Shown: positions 51,040-59,704 of the stretch, one piece after another
Layout: each line of letters starts with the position of its first letter
How positions within the stretch are numbered: position 1 is the stretch's first letter
Assembly: GCA_964448305.1 (NCBI GenBank)
Contig: CAYUWB010000002.1
Location: forward strand, 1-64,000
Direction: 5' to 3'
From: Thioglobus_C sp964448305
GTDB lineage: Bacteria; Pseudomonadota; Gammaproteobacteria; PS1; Pseudothioglobaceae
DNA length: 64,000 nucleotides
Made by a program: the position numbers and the translations under genes
The notes under the pieces: generated by a model
The model's input: only the letters and a program-made list of their open reading frames with translations
The model's database searches: none
What the model was told of the DNA's origin: nothing

Positions 51040-52437
51040 TTAACGCACGCTCTTAGGGGTAAAAAATGATGATTCATATTCTAAGGTTGTATCATCGCCT
51101 GTGACTGAAAAAATCACGCTATTATTGTCACCCACATTACGCTCAAATGCTTTCAAATAAACATAGATTGATTTAACATTACCTGAATTTATGGCAATAT
51201 TTTTATATTGTCTTTGAGATTTTAAATGGGCAATTTCACTTTTAAAACTCACATCAACCCGTGTTGTCTGGTCGGTTTTATTCATAATTTTTAATTCATA
51301 CTTATTACGAATCGATCCATCAGATAATTGCACAAAAAGAGGTTGTCGATCGTGCAATACTTTAAAATCCATCGGCGCAATATTGAACAAACCATAAGTT
51401 AGAATCGATAAAGCTACCAATAAAATAGTTGAATACACAATCACCCTAGGGCGTTTATATAAGGCAACAAAAGGTTTTTTGAATTTCATTTCATCAAGCG
51501 AAGTGTAACGAATCAGGCCTGTTGGTTTTCCAACCTTGGTCATCACCGAATCACAAGCATCAATACACAAGCCACAAGTGATACAACCATACTCTTGGCC
51601 TTTACGAATATCGACACCCGTTGGACACACGGCCACACATTGATGGCAATCAATGCAATCACCTTGGTCTTCAGTATATTGACCCCTAGAAAGCTTTCTA
51701 CGGTGCTCACCACGATAATGGTCATAGGTTGGCATAATGGTTTGTTTGTCTACCATCGCCCCTTGAATACGCGCATAAGGACAAATCCATAAACAGGTTT
51801 GTTCGCGCATGTGGCCTGCAAAAGTATAAGCACCCAGTGAAATAGCAGCAGTAATGGTTAGCGTCGTGCTAGAAGCTGAACCATCAAAATAATCAGACCA
51901 TGACACGCCAAAATACAACATCCAAGTAACGCCAGATAAAAAAGCAATGGCCAGCCAAACCACATGTTTACTAATTTTAATCCGGATTTTGGTTAAATCC
52001 CACGGCGCCACTTCTAGCTTTCGACGCTTAACAGGTGGCCCTTCAAAAAATTCCTCAACTTTGGTGAACATATCGGTCCAAACTGTTTGGAAACAAAAGT
52101 AACCACAAAACACGCGGCCCAACACTGTCGTCATTGCTGCCAATAAAATAGCCAAGAATAGCAACACCATGGTTAGCATCCATAAGTCTTGTGGAAAGAT
52201 CGTAATATCAAACAAGTGATACTGACGCTTTTCAATATCAAATAAAATTGCCTGTTGTCCATTCCATGTAATATAAGGCAAAATAAAAAAAGGCAACCAA
52301 ACTAAAGTTCCAAACCATTTAAGTAACCGAAATTTGCCACTCATACGCTTAGCATGAACAGTTTTTTCACCTAGATTTTGCACCCATTGATCGCCTTCTG
52401 TATAAAGGTTATCTATCTGGATATTATCTTTACTCAC
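51040..52437 (-). CDS. ccoG: Cytochrome c oxidase accessory protein CcoG (FixG/RdxA)
   Basis: A 465-aa membrane protein with about five helices and two ferredoxin-like clusters, CIDCHQCVAVCPTG near residue 258 and CITCGLCIDACD near residue 280. The C-terminal Ig-like FixG domain includes MNKTDQTTRVDVSF near residue 385. CcoG helps reduce copper for cbb3 oxidase assembly. The start is a GTG at 52437. An FNR-like site lies 63 nt upstream (52500-52513), consistent with microaerobic control, and dapD is divergent. Confidence 0.93.
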   Translation of the reverse strand: MSKDNIQIDNLYTEGDQWVQNLGEKTVHAKRMSGKFRLLKWFGTLVWLPFFILPYITWNGQQAILFDIEKRQYHLFDITIFPQDLWMLTMVLLFLAILLAAMTTVLGRVFCGYFCFQTVWTDMFTKVEEFFEGPPVKRRKLEVAPWDLTKIRIKISKHVVWLAIAFLSGVTWMLYFGVSWSDYFDGSASSTTLTITAAISLGAYTFAGHMREQTCLWICPYARIQGAMVDKQTIMPTYDHYRGEHRRKLSRGQYTEDQGDCIDCHQCVAVCPTGVDIRKGQEYGCITCGLCIDACDSVMTKVGKPTGLIRYTSLDEMKFKKPFVALYKRPRVIVYSTILLVALSILTYGLFNIAPMDFKVLHDRQPLFVQLSDGSIRNKYELKIMNKTDQTTRVDVSFKSEIAHLKSQRQYKNIAINSGNVKSIYVYLKAFERNVGDNNSVIFSVTGDDTTLEYESSFFTPKSVR

Positions 52438-52499
52438 ACATTCTCACTTGATGTTAAATCAATTTGCAATATCATATCATCAATACACTTATTGATGCA

Positions 52500-52513
52500 T
52501 TGATATAGGTCAA
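52500..52513. promoter_or_regulatory. FNR/ANR-like operator upstream of ccoG
   Basis: TTGAT-ATAG-GTCAA matches the FNR half-site TTGAT on one side and differs by one base on the other. It lies between the divergent ccoG and dapD starts. A second, looser palindrome TTGAT-N5-ATCAA is at 52448-52462; its 5-nt spacing is unusual for FNR. The hppA upstream site has the same 5-4-5 form. Confidence 0.5.
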
Positions 52514-52585
52514 TAATACAACTAAGCATTCGGCATCAAAACACGCCTCTGATATAATGTTATTTTTTTATTTAATGGACCTACC

Positions 52586-53401
52586 ATGAAAGATATTATT
52601 GAAGCCGCTTTTGAAGACAGAGCTAACCTTAACCCACAAACAGCCAGTAGTGAGATCAAAGAAGCGGTTGCTGAGGCAATCCATTTATTAGATTCTGGCC
52701 AAGCGCGTGTTGCTGAACAAAAAGCCATAGGCGACTGGACGGTTAATGAATGGTTAAAAAAAGCCGTTTTACTATCATTCAGACTAGAAGACAACGTACC
52801 AATGCAAGGTGGCTTTACCCAATACTATGACAAAGTTCCCTCAAAATTTGCAGACCTTACTCCAGAAGAATTCAAAGCAACCGGCGTACGTGTGGTGCCA
52901 CCTGCTAGTGCACGTCGTGGTTCTTTCATTGCACAAGATACGGTACTCATGCCATCGTATGTTAATATCGGCGCTTATGTTGATTCTGGCACCATGGTAG
53001 ATACTTGGGCAACCGTTGGCTCATGTGCACAAATTGGTAAAAATGTTCACCTTTCAGGCGGTGTTGGTATTGGCGGCGTATTAGAGCCATTACAAGCTGC
53101 GCCCACCATTATTGAAGACAATTGTTTCATTGGTGCAAGATCAGAAGTGGTTGAAGGCGTGATTGTTGAAGAAGGCGCGGTGATTTCAATGGGTGTTTAT
53201 ATTGGCCAATCTACTAAGATCTTTAACCGTGAAACCGGAGAGGTGACTTATGGTCGCGTCCCTGCAGGCTCTGTTGTGGTTTCAGGCAACCTTCCTTCTA
53301 AAGACGGAACATACTCGCTTTACTGTGCGGTGATTGTAAAACAAGTGGATGCCAAGACGCGCTCTAAAGTAGGCATTAATGAATTACTAAGAGGAATTTA
53401 A
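52586..53401 (+). CDS. dapD: Tetrahydrodipicolinate N-succinyltransferase
   Basis: Lysine/DAP pathway enzyme using succinyl-CoA. The N-terminal helical domain (EAAFEDRANLNPQT) precedes a left-handed parallel beta-helix of hexapeptide repeats, visible as IGAYVDSGTMVDTWATVGSC and GKNVHLSGGVGIGGVLEP. The 271 aa is a normal length. It acts upstream of lysA, also in this window. The gene is monocistronic and ends at a strong terminator. Confidence 0.96.
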   Translation: MKDIIEAAFEDRANLNPQTASSEIKEAVAEAIHLLDSGQARVAEQKAIGDWTVNEWLKKAVLLSFRLEDNVPMQGGFTQYYDKVPSKFADLTPEEFKATGVRVVPPASARRGSFIAQDTVLMPSYVNIGAYVDSGTMVDTWATVGSCAQIGKNVHLSGGVGIGGVLEPLQAAPTIIEDNCFIGARSEVVEGVIVEEGAVISMGVYIGQSTKIFNRETGEVTYGRVPAGSVVVSGNLPSKDGTYSLYCAVIVKQVDAKTRSKVGINELLRGI

Positions 53402-53416
53402 CTTATCTCAAAAACT

Positions 53417-53444
53417 AAAAAACCCGCCTTTCGGCGGGTTTTTT
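53417..53444. terminator. Bidirectional terminator after dapD
   Basis: AACCCGCC 53421-53428 pairs with GGCGGGTT 53433-53440 around TTTC, with A-run and T-run flanks. It serves dapD and the convergent 76-aa gene. Confidence 0.9.
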
Positions 53445-53462
53445 ATTGGTATTTATGTGTTA

Positions 53463-53693
53463 CTAGTCACGTGTAAACAACGCGTAGATAACAGCAACTG
53501 CTGCTAAACCAACTAACCCTTGTGCACCAAGGCTAGCAACGATACCAGTAATAGTGCCGATTACATCGCCACCAATAAATGGCACGCCCGTTGCGCCAGT
53601 ACCGAAGATCACCTGAACCACGATGGCTAAAGCAATTAAAGCCATACCGGCTTCAGTTAGTTTTTTTATTGTACCGATAACAGTATCAAACAT
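53463..53693 (-). CDS. Small glycine-rich membrane peptide, 76 aa
   Basis: I do not recognise this protein. It has a short amphipathic N-terminus (MFDTVIGTIKKLTEAG), a hydrophobic helix at about residues 17-31, a Gly-rich turn (GTGATGVPFIGGDVIG) and a second hydrophobic helix at about residues 46-72 ending in FTRD. The layout of two helices with small residues is like holins, ring-forming subunits or circular bacteriocins, but no cleavage site or immunity gene is seen. It has a strong AGAGGGG ribosome-binding site and its own leader hairpin (53721-53737, CCAACC/GGTTGG), so it may be highly expressed. Confidence 0.8.
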   Translation of the reverse strand: MFDTVIGTIKKLTEAGMALIALAIVVQVIFGTGATGVPFIGGDVIGTITGIVASLGAQGLVGLAAVAVIYALFTRD

Positions 53694-53858
53694 ATTTTCC
53701 CCTCTTTAGTTATAAAAACCCCAACCTTTGTGGTTGGTTATTAACTTTTTTACTATAAACGAACAAATTGTCAAGGTTTTTTGATGAAAAAACGCAAAAT
53801 AATTGATGAAATTAGACAAAAATTTGATAAAAGTTGCAAATTTACAACAATAAAACCC

Positions 53859-54701
53859 TTATAGAGCAAGGGATAACGCGATTCCAATGAAAATCGCCAT
53901 GCCAATGAAATTATTATGCAAAAAAGCTCGAAAACAGGCTGTTTTTTCTCTGTTTTTGATCATTTTTTGATGATAAATCATTAAAAATGCACTTAAAATC
54001 AGTGAAATATCGTAAAAAACGCTCAAATTGAAAATTTCTGAAATTTTTAAAAGCACCAATAATAGACAAATTTGCAAGATACCAATGATCAATTTATCAA
54101 ATCTTGCAAACAGTACTGCGGTGGATTTCACCCCAATTTTTAAATCTTCTTCTCGGTCTGCCATGGCATACATAGTGTCATAAATCACGGTCCAAATAAC
54201 AGTAGCAGCAAATACCCACCACGCACCCTCAGGCACATTGCCATTCGTTGCAGAAAATGCCATTGGCACACTCATAGCAAATGCCAAGCCCAATACAAAC
54301 TGCGGTAGATGCGTCCAACGCTTGGTAAATGGATAGAGCGTTGCCAGCCCAGCGGCAACAAACGCCAATTGAATGGTAAGACTGTTGGTCATTAGCACCA
54401 AACCAAAGGCTACTAACATCATCATAAAAAATAAGATGAGCGCAGATTTAGCGCTTACCTCGCCTGAGGTGATTGGTCGATGTTGTGTGCGTTCAATTAA
54501 TTTATCAATTTTTCGATCAGCATAATCATTAATCACACAACCAGCGCTGCGCATAATGACAACGCCTAATACAAAAATAATGATTAGCTCAAGCCGTGGC
54601 AATCCATCGGCTGCTAAAAACAATGCCCACAACGCTGGCCATAATAGTAAGTAAATACCAATAGGCTTGTCAAGACGCATGAGGTGGAAATAAGGATTCA
54701 T
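53859..54701 (-). CDS. ubiA: 4-hydroxybenzoate polyprenyltransferase
   Basis: Integral membrane prenyltransferase of ubiquinone synthesis. The first Asp-rich motif NDYADRKID is near residue 68 and the second YDTMYAMADREEDLKIG near residue 175; hydrophobic helices span the 280 aa. It is the last gene of a six-gene operon and overlaps rluC by 4 nt. Ubiquinone is the likely acceptor for AprM and other sulfur-oxidation electrons. Confidence 0.95.
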   Translation of the reverse strand: MNPYFHLMRLDKPIGIYLLLWPALWALFLAADGLPRLELIIIFVLGVVIMRSAGCVINDYADRKIDKLIERTQHRPITSGEVSAKSALILFFMMMLVAFGLVLMTNSLTIQLAFVAAGLATLYPFTKRWTHLPQFVLGLAFAMSVPMAFSATNGNVPEGAWWVFAATVIWTVIYDTMYAMADREEDLKIGVKSTAVLFARFDKLIIGILQICLLLVLLKISEIFNLSVFYDISLILSAFLMIYHQKMIKNREKTACFRAFLHNNFIGMAIFIGIALSLAL

Positions 54702-55609
54702 AATTGGTTTAAGAAATCTTGCAAATCTTGGGTGAGTGGCGCTTGCACTTTTTGAATCTCGTTGGTGAGTGGATTGGTAAATGTTAATTGGTGCGCATGC
54801 AAAAATAAGCGCTTCAGGCCTTTGTCTTTAATCTGTTGATCAAAACTCGAATCACCATACTTGTCATCACCGGCAATTGGATGGCCGGCATGTTTGGCAT
54901 GTGCACGTATTTGGTGCGTGCGTCCGGTTTCTATCAGCACCTCAACCAGTGATGCTTCAAAATCATCGAGGTGAAAATTCTTCAAAGGCTGAAAATGACT
55001 AATGGCAGTTTTACCTTTGTTATCAACCACCGTATATCTTGAATTTTGATAAAGTGGTGCATCAATCGTATGGCGCTTTTTACTCCAAGCACCTTTGACC
55101 AAGGCCGTATAACGTTTTTCCATTTGATGTTGATTAAGCTGCTCGTGTAAGTTTTTTAAAACACTGCGTTTTTTTGCAATTAGCAAAACACCAGAAGTGG
55201 CGCGATCTAATCGATGTACCAGTTCAACTGGATCTTTATACATGCCGCGCAAAGTTTCAATCACGCCAATAGTAACACCGCTGCCACTATGTACGGCCAA
55301 ACCACTGGGTTTGTTAATAATCAGCAAACCTTTGTCTTCATACAAAATACTGTTGGTTAATAATTGCTTTAAGTTATCTGACGCTTCAACCTGACCAGAT
55401 TCTGATACACGAATTGGCGGGATACGCACCACATCATCCAATTGTAATTTGTATTCTGCTTTTTTTCGGCCCTTATTGACTCGCACTTCGCCTTTTCGAA
55501 TCACTCGATAGATATGTGACTTCGGCACACCTTTAAGGTGTTTTAATAAATAATTATCCAGGCGTTGGCCTTCGGAAAACTCATCAACCGTTTGAAAACT
55601 AACACTCAT
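54698..55609 (-). CDS. rluC: 23S rRNA pseudouridine synthase (RluC type)
   Basis: A 303-aa enzyme with an N-terminal S4 RNA-binding domain (EGQRLDNYLLKHLKG, then KGEVRVNKGRKK) and the RluA-family catalytic domain. The catalytic Asp is in VHRLDRATSGVLL near residue 143. RluC modifies U955, U2504 and U2580; RluD lacks some of the features here, though RluD cannot be fully excluded. The GRTHQIRAHAKHAGHPIAGD motif is near residue 228. It overlaps tatD and ubiA by 4 nt each. Confidence 0.88.
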   Translation of the reverse strand: MSVSFQTVDEFSEGQRLDNYLLKHLKGVPKSHIYRVIRKGEVRVNKGRKKAEYKLQLDDVVRIPPIRVSESGQVEASDNLKQLLTNSILYEDKGLLIINKPSGLAVHSGSGVTIGVIETLRGMYKDPVELVHRLDRATSGVLLIAKKRSVLKNLHEQLNQHQMEKRYTALVKGAWSKKRHTIDAPLYQNSRYTVVDNKGKTAISHFQPLKNFHLDDFEASLVEVLIETGRTHQIRAHAKHAGHPIAGDDKYGDSSFDQQIKDKGLKRLFLHAHQLTFTNPLTNEIQKVQAPLTQDLQDFLNQL

Positions 55610-56376
55610 AAAGAAAACAGCTGTTTGAAATTAGTGGTGGTGGTCTGGGCAATCTCACTCACACTGGTACCTCGTATCTCGGCTAATTTTTCAGCCACAT
55701 AATAAGTGTAAGCTGGAGAGTTTGGTTTTCCGCGATAGGGTACTGGTGTTAAATAGGGCGAATCGGTCTCTACAAGCAGTCGATCGGCCGGTACTTTTTT
55801 AGCAACTTCACGCAACGCACCGGCACTTTTAAAAGTAATAATGCCAGAGAATGAAATATAAAAACCCAAATCTAATGCGGCTTCGGCAGTCTCCCAGTCC
55901 TCAGCAAAGCAGTGCATCACACCTTGTTGGGCTTTTTCTTCTTGCATTACTTTAATGGTGTCTGCTTTTGCATCACGCGTATGAATAATCATCGGTTTGC
56001 CCGATTGGTTAGAAGCAGCAATGTGTCGCCTAAAACGCTCACGTTGCCAATCGGCTGTGTCTTTTTCAATGTGAAAATAGTCAAGCCCTGTTTCACCAAT
56101 GGCGATAATTTTGTCATGGTCTGCTAGCGTAAGCAACTCTTCTACACTTGGATCTTTGCCATCTTGCTCTGTTGGATGAACGCCCACCGAAGCGTAAATT
56201 TGATCGTAAGATTTAGCCAAAGAAAACACATCATCAAAATGCTCAAGATCAATACAAACACACAAAAATGTATCTACCGATAAATCTTTAGCATGGGCCA
56301 GCATACTCTCAACACTGCCACCAAATTGGGCGAGATCAACACGGTCAATATGACAATGGGAATCAACAATCTTCAT
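55606..56376 (-). CDS. TatD-family metal-dependent hydrolase (YcfH-like)
   Basis: A 256-aa TIM-barrel nuclease-like hydrolase. Metal ligands are in VDSHCHIDR at residues 4-12, GETGLDYFH near residue 94, IHTRDA near residue 134, MHCFAED near residue 156 and VETDSPYLTP near residue 204. The set fits the TatD/YcfH family of 3'-5' nucleases. It overlaps its neighbours by 4 nt on each side. Confidence 0.9.
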   Translation of the reverse strand: MKIVDSHCHIDRVDLAQFGGSVESMLAHAKDLSVDTFLCVCIDLEHFDDVFSLAKSYDQIYASVGVHPTEQDGKDPSVEELLTLADHDKIIAIGETGLDYFHIEKDTADWQRERFRRHIAASNQSGKPMIIHTRDAKADTIKVMQEEKAQQGVMHCFAEDWETAEAALDLGFYISFSGIITFKSAGALREVAKKVPADRLLVETDSPYLTPVPYRGKPNSPAYTYYVAEKLAEIRGTSVSEIAQTTTTNFKQLFSL

Positions 56377-57146
56377 AAGCCTATTTTTTTCAACCAGCCT
56401 TTGGCTTTATCATCTAGTTTTCCCTTAATACCTTCTAGTTCGCCCTCAAGTTGTCGACGTATACCCTCTTTAATTTCTTTTTCACCTAATCTTAAACCTT
56501 GATTCTCTACTTCATCTTGGATTCGACGCAAGGCTATTTTCATTAGTTCTGCACCCACAAGATCGATCGGAATACCTTTAGAAGCGCCAAAATCACGGAT
56601 CAATATATCAGGTACTTTCACTGTGTCTTTAAACCATTGGGTGTCAATTTTAAGCTGCGTGTTAACAAAAGTAAGTGCTTTAATTGTGACTCGAGTATCT
56701 GAGTGCTCATCGACAAGATCAGTGGTATTTTGATATTGTGCATTGTTATTATTGTCAACACTAGGCGATGACTCTAAATTCTTTAACAGCGTTACCAAGT
56801 TAACTTTGTCATCACTTTGCTCTAATGTAAACAGCAAACCATCAAATTTTAATTGCTCTAAGATAATTAAGTCTTCAGTGCTTTCAGGGCTAATCTGCAA
56901 ATCCAAGTGATTTAAAACGAAGGCATTTTCATTTTTAAAATAACTTGGGTTTTTAACTTCAATAAAATCTAGGTTGATTTTTCCAGCTGATAAATCGCTT
57001 CTAAACTCACTAATACTAACCGGTGTTTTAAGTGATTGTTGCGCATAAGTTTCAATTGCGTTTTTGCTTAATCCATCAAAAAACACAACAATAGCAACAA
57101 TAGCAATGGCGCTTAATAACAATAAATAAGTGAGTAATTTCTTCAT
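56373..57146 (-). CDS. AsmA-like membrane-anchored protein
   Basis: A 257-aa protein with an N-terminal helix (residues 4-23) and a periplasmic domain. The first part (LKTPVSISEFRSDLSAGKI, then LDFIEVKNPSYF) resembles the start of AsmA/DUF748-type lipid-transport-related proteins. The C-terminal part is basic and helical (IALRRIQDEVENQGLRLGEK). It is much shorter than full AsmA and may be a small family member. It is translationally coupled to rsmG and tatD by 4-nt overlaps. Function in envelope maintenance is an inference. Confidence 0.65.
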   Translation of the reverse strand: MKKLLTYLLLLSAIAIVAIVVFFDGLSKNAIETYAQQSLKTPVSISEFRSDLSAGKINLDFIEVKNPSYFKNENAFVLNHLDLQISPESTEDLIILEQLKFDGLLFTLEQSDDKVNLVTLLKNLESSPSVDNNNNAQYQNTTDLVDEHSDTRVTIKALTFVNTQLKIDTQWFKDTVKVPDILIRDFGASKGIPIDLVGAELMKIALRRIQDEVENQGLRLGEKEIKEGIRRQLEGELEGIKGKLDDKAKGWLKKIGL

Positions 57147-57763
57147 GGTTGCTCCAGTTTTATTTCTAATAAAAATCGATCGTCTGACACATAAGGCACA
57201 TTAATTTGGTGTGCTGTCATCAGCACGCCTTGTACTTCTTCTTGGGAAAAATGATCTCCCTTCATTAACAAGTAACAACCATTATCACACAATAAATGTC
57301 GCGTTAACTTTAATGTTTTGTCAACTTCAGCAAAGGCCCTTGAAGTAATTTGTGCAAAACAAGTTTGAGGTTTGAACACCTCAACTCGCTCGTTAATCAC
57401 ACTAAGATTATCCAGTTGCAACTGTGTTTTTACAAACTGCATAAATCGACATTTTTTACCCACACTGTCAAGCACACTAACAGATAATTCAGGCTTCATA
57501 ATCGCTAGCACAATACCGGGCAAGCCTGCACCTGCGCCTACATCTAATAATGGATCATCATGAATATAGGGCAAGATTGACAAACTGTCAATCAAATGTT
57601 TTTTAACGCCTGATTGTGGGTCGCGAATAGCGCTCAAGTTATAAGTCTTATTCCACTTGGCCATTAATTCAAGATAATTTAGTAATTTATCGCTCTGAGT
57701 TTCGCTCAAAGCCAAACCCATTTGCTCGGCTCCGCTGAGCAATATTTGTCTAAGATCGCTCAT
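57143..57763 (-). CDS. rsmG: 16S rRNA (guanine527-N7)-methyltransferase
   Basis: SAM-dependent methyltransferase for G527 of 16S rRNA (GidB). The SAM-binding motif LLDVGAGAGLPGIVLAI is near residue 70 and the N-terminal YNLSAIRDPQ segment is near residue 42. The length of 206 aa is normal. It follows mnmG with a 4-nt overlap, the classical mnmG-rsmG pair. Confidence 0.95.
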   Translation of the reverse strand: MSDLRQILLSGAEQMGLALSETQSDKLLNYLELMAKWNKTYNLSAIRDPQSGVKKHLIDSLSILPYIHDDPLLDVGAGAGLPGIVLAIMKPELSVSVLDSVGKKCRFMQFVKTQLQLDNLSVINERVEVFKPQTCFAQITSRAFAEVDKTLKLTRHLLCDNGCYLLMKGDHFSQEEVQGVLMTAHQINVPYVSDDRFLLEIKLEQP

Positions 57764-59631
57764 GAAGCAGCTTTATAAGTTTTTAAATAAACCAATAAAA
57801 TAGAAATAGAAGCCGGCGTTACGCCTTGAATACGGCTAGCTTGGCCAATGGTTTCTGGGCGGTGAAGATTTAGTTTTTGTCGCACTTCTGCTGAAAGTGC
57901 ACCAATCGCATCATAGTCCATTGATTCAGGCAGAATCGTGTCTTCATTTTTTCGATATTTTTCAATCTCATCAAGTTGGCGTTTAATATAACCTTCATAT
58001 TTCACCTGATTTTCTACCTGCTCAATCAACAACCGGTCTTGTAAAAAAGGTTGGGCTGATTCAATTTGACTGAGCAATTGATAACCAACCTTAGGTCGTT
58101 TTAATAGCGTTTCTAAATTGTACTCATGATTTAACTTAACGCCCAACACCTCACTTGCTTGTTGGTCATCAGCTTGCACCCAAGTGCTTTTTAAGCGTTG
58201 CTTCTCTTTTGTAATTAAGTCATATTTTTGCTCAAATGCCTGCCAACGCTCATCATTAATCAAACCTAATTCTCTGGCTCTTGGTGTTAAGCGCTCATCT
58301 GCATTGTCTTCTCGTAAGAGTAATCGATACTCAGCGCGTGAAGTAAACATACGGTATGGCTCGTTGGTGCCTTTGGTAATCAAATCATCCACCATTACAC
58401 CAATATAACTCTCGTCACGCTTCGGCAGCCAAGCATTTTTTTCTTGTACGCTACAAGCAGCGTTAACGCCTGCCAACAAACCTTGAGCTGCTGCTTCTTC
58501 ATAACCGGTGGTGCCATTAATTTGACCAGCAAAATACAAGCCCGATATTTTTTTAACTTCAAGTGTTTGTTTAAGGCCTCGAGGGTCAAAAAAGTCATAT
58601 TCAATGGCATAGCCAGGGCGTACAATCTGTGCATTTTCAAAACCTTTAATCGAGTGAATAAAATCAACCTGTACCTCATAGGGCAGCGAGGTAGACACGC
58701 CATTTGGATAAACTTCATTCGTGGTCAAACCCTCAGGTTCTACAAAAATCTGGTGTGAATCACGCTCGGCGAAACGCACCACCTTGTCTTCAATCGATGG
58801 ACAATATCGTGGACCAATGCCTTCAATATTTCCAGTATACATCGGTGAATCCTTTAAACCTTCACGAATAAAATCATGGGTTTTTTCATTGGTGTGAGTA
58901 ATGTAACAAGGAATCTGCTGAGGATGATCCGAGGCCTTTCCCATAAAAGAAAAAGTTGGCAACGGCGTGTCGCCAGGCTGCACTTGCAATACGCCAAAGT
59001 CAATACTTCTGCCATCTAGCCTTGGTGGTGTGCCGGTTTTTAACCTGCCCACACCCAAGTCATAATTTCGAAGCGTTCTTGATAATGCATTTGAAGGTGC
59101 ATCGCCCGCTCTACCGCCTTCAAAATTAGACTGACCAATGTGAATCACACCGCCCAAAAACGTACCCGAAGTCAAGATGACCTTGTCAGCCATAAAGCTT
59201 AAACCCATTTGGGTTTTAATGCCCTTAATCACATCGTTCTCAATAATCAGATCATCGACCGCTTGCTGGAATAAAGATAGGTTGTCTTGGTTTTCTAAAA
59301 TATAACGAATGGCTGCTTTGTACAAAACACGGTCTGCCTGTGCTCGAGTTGCGCGAACCGCTGGCCCTTTAGAAGCATTCAAAGTTCTAAATTGAATGCC
59401 AGCCTTGTCAATAGCCGTTGCCATCGCACCGCCCATGGCGTCAATTTCTTTCACCAAATGGCCTTTACCAATACCGCCAATAGCTGGGTTACAACTCATT
59501 TGGCCAAGTGTTTCAATATTATGCGTAATTAATAGCGTACTCACACCCATACGTGCAGAAGCCAAGGCAGCTTCTGTGCCGGCATGACCACCGCCAATCA
59601 CGATTACTGAGTAATGCTTATTAATTTGCAT
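57760..59631 (-). CDS. mnmG: tRNA uridine-5-carboxymethylaminomethyl modification enzyme MnmG
   Basis: FAD enzyme that with MnmE modifies the wobble uridine (GidA). The FAD motif VIVIGGGHAGTEAALASARM is near residue 9. CNPAIGGIGKGHLVKEIDA follows near residue 47 and LKTGTPPRLDGRSI near residue 195, with the conserved Cys in the first. The 623 aa is normal. It is first in the six-gene operon. It is separated from upstream fba by a terminator. Confidence 0.97.
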   Translation of the reverse strand: MQINKHYSVIVIGGGHAGTEAALASARMGVSTLLITHNIETLGQMSCNPAIGGIGKGHLVKEIDAMGGAMATAIDKAGIQFRTLNASKGPAVRATRAQADRVLYKAAIRYILENQDNLSLFQQAVDDLIIENDVIKGIKTQMGLSFMADKVILTSGTFLGGVIHIGQSNFEGGRAGDAPSNALSRTLRNYDLGVGRLKTGTPPRLDGRSIDFGVLQVQPGDTPLPTFSFMGKASDHPQQIPCYITHTNEKTHDFIREGLKDSPMYTGNIEGIGPRYCPSIEDKVVRFAERDSHQIFVEPEGLTTNEVYPNGVSTSLPYEVQVDFIHSIKGFENAQIVRPGYAIEYDFFDPRGLKQTLEVKKISGLYFAGQINGTTGYEEAAAQGLLAGVNAACSVQEKNAWLPKRDESYIGVMVDDLITKGTNEPYRMFTSRAEYRLLLREDNADERLTPRARELGLINDERWQAFEQKYDLITKEKQRLKSTWVQADDQQASEVLGVKLNHEYNLETLLKRPKVGYQLLSQIESAQPFLQDRLLIEQVENQVKYEGYIKRQLDEIEKYRKNEDTILPESMDYDAIGALSAEVRQKLNLHRPETIGQASRIQGVTPASISILLVYLKTYKAAS

Positions 59632-59654
59632 GATTTATTGTATCACCTGAAAAC

Positions 59655-59684
59655 AAAAAAGGCCCGTTATAAAAACGAGCCTTT
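59655..59684 (-). terminator. Terminator after fba
   Basis: On the minus strand, AAAGGCTCGTT (59684-59674) pairs with AACGGGCCTTT (59668-59658) with one G-T pair, followed by a T-run. It ends the Calvin/glycolysis transcript before mnmG. Confidence 0.8.
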
Positions 59685-59704
59685 CAAGCTTGATGTTTAG
59701 CAGC

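Noticed and set aside
53752..53774. Sigma-70 promoter TTGACA (53774-53769) with TATAGT (53757-53752) for the 76-aa gene
   Set aside because: The spacer is only 11 nt, too short for a normal promoter; no hexamer lies at 17 nt.
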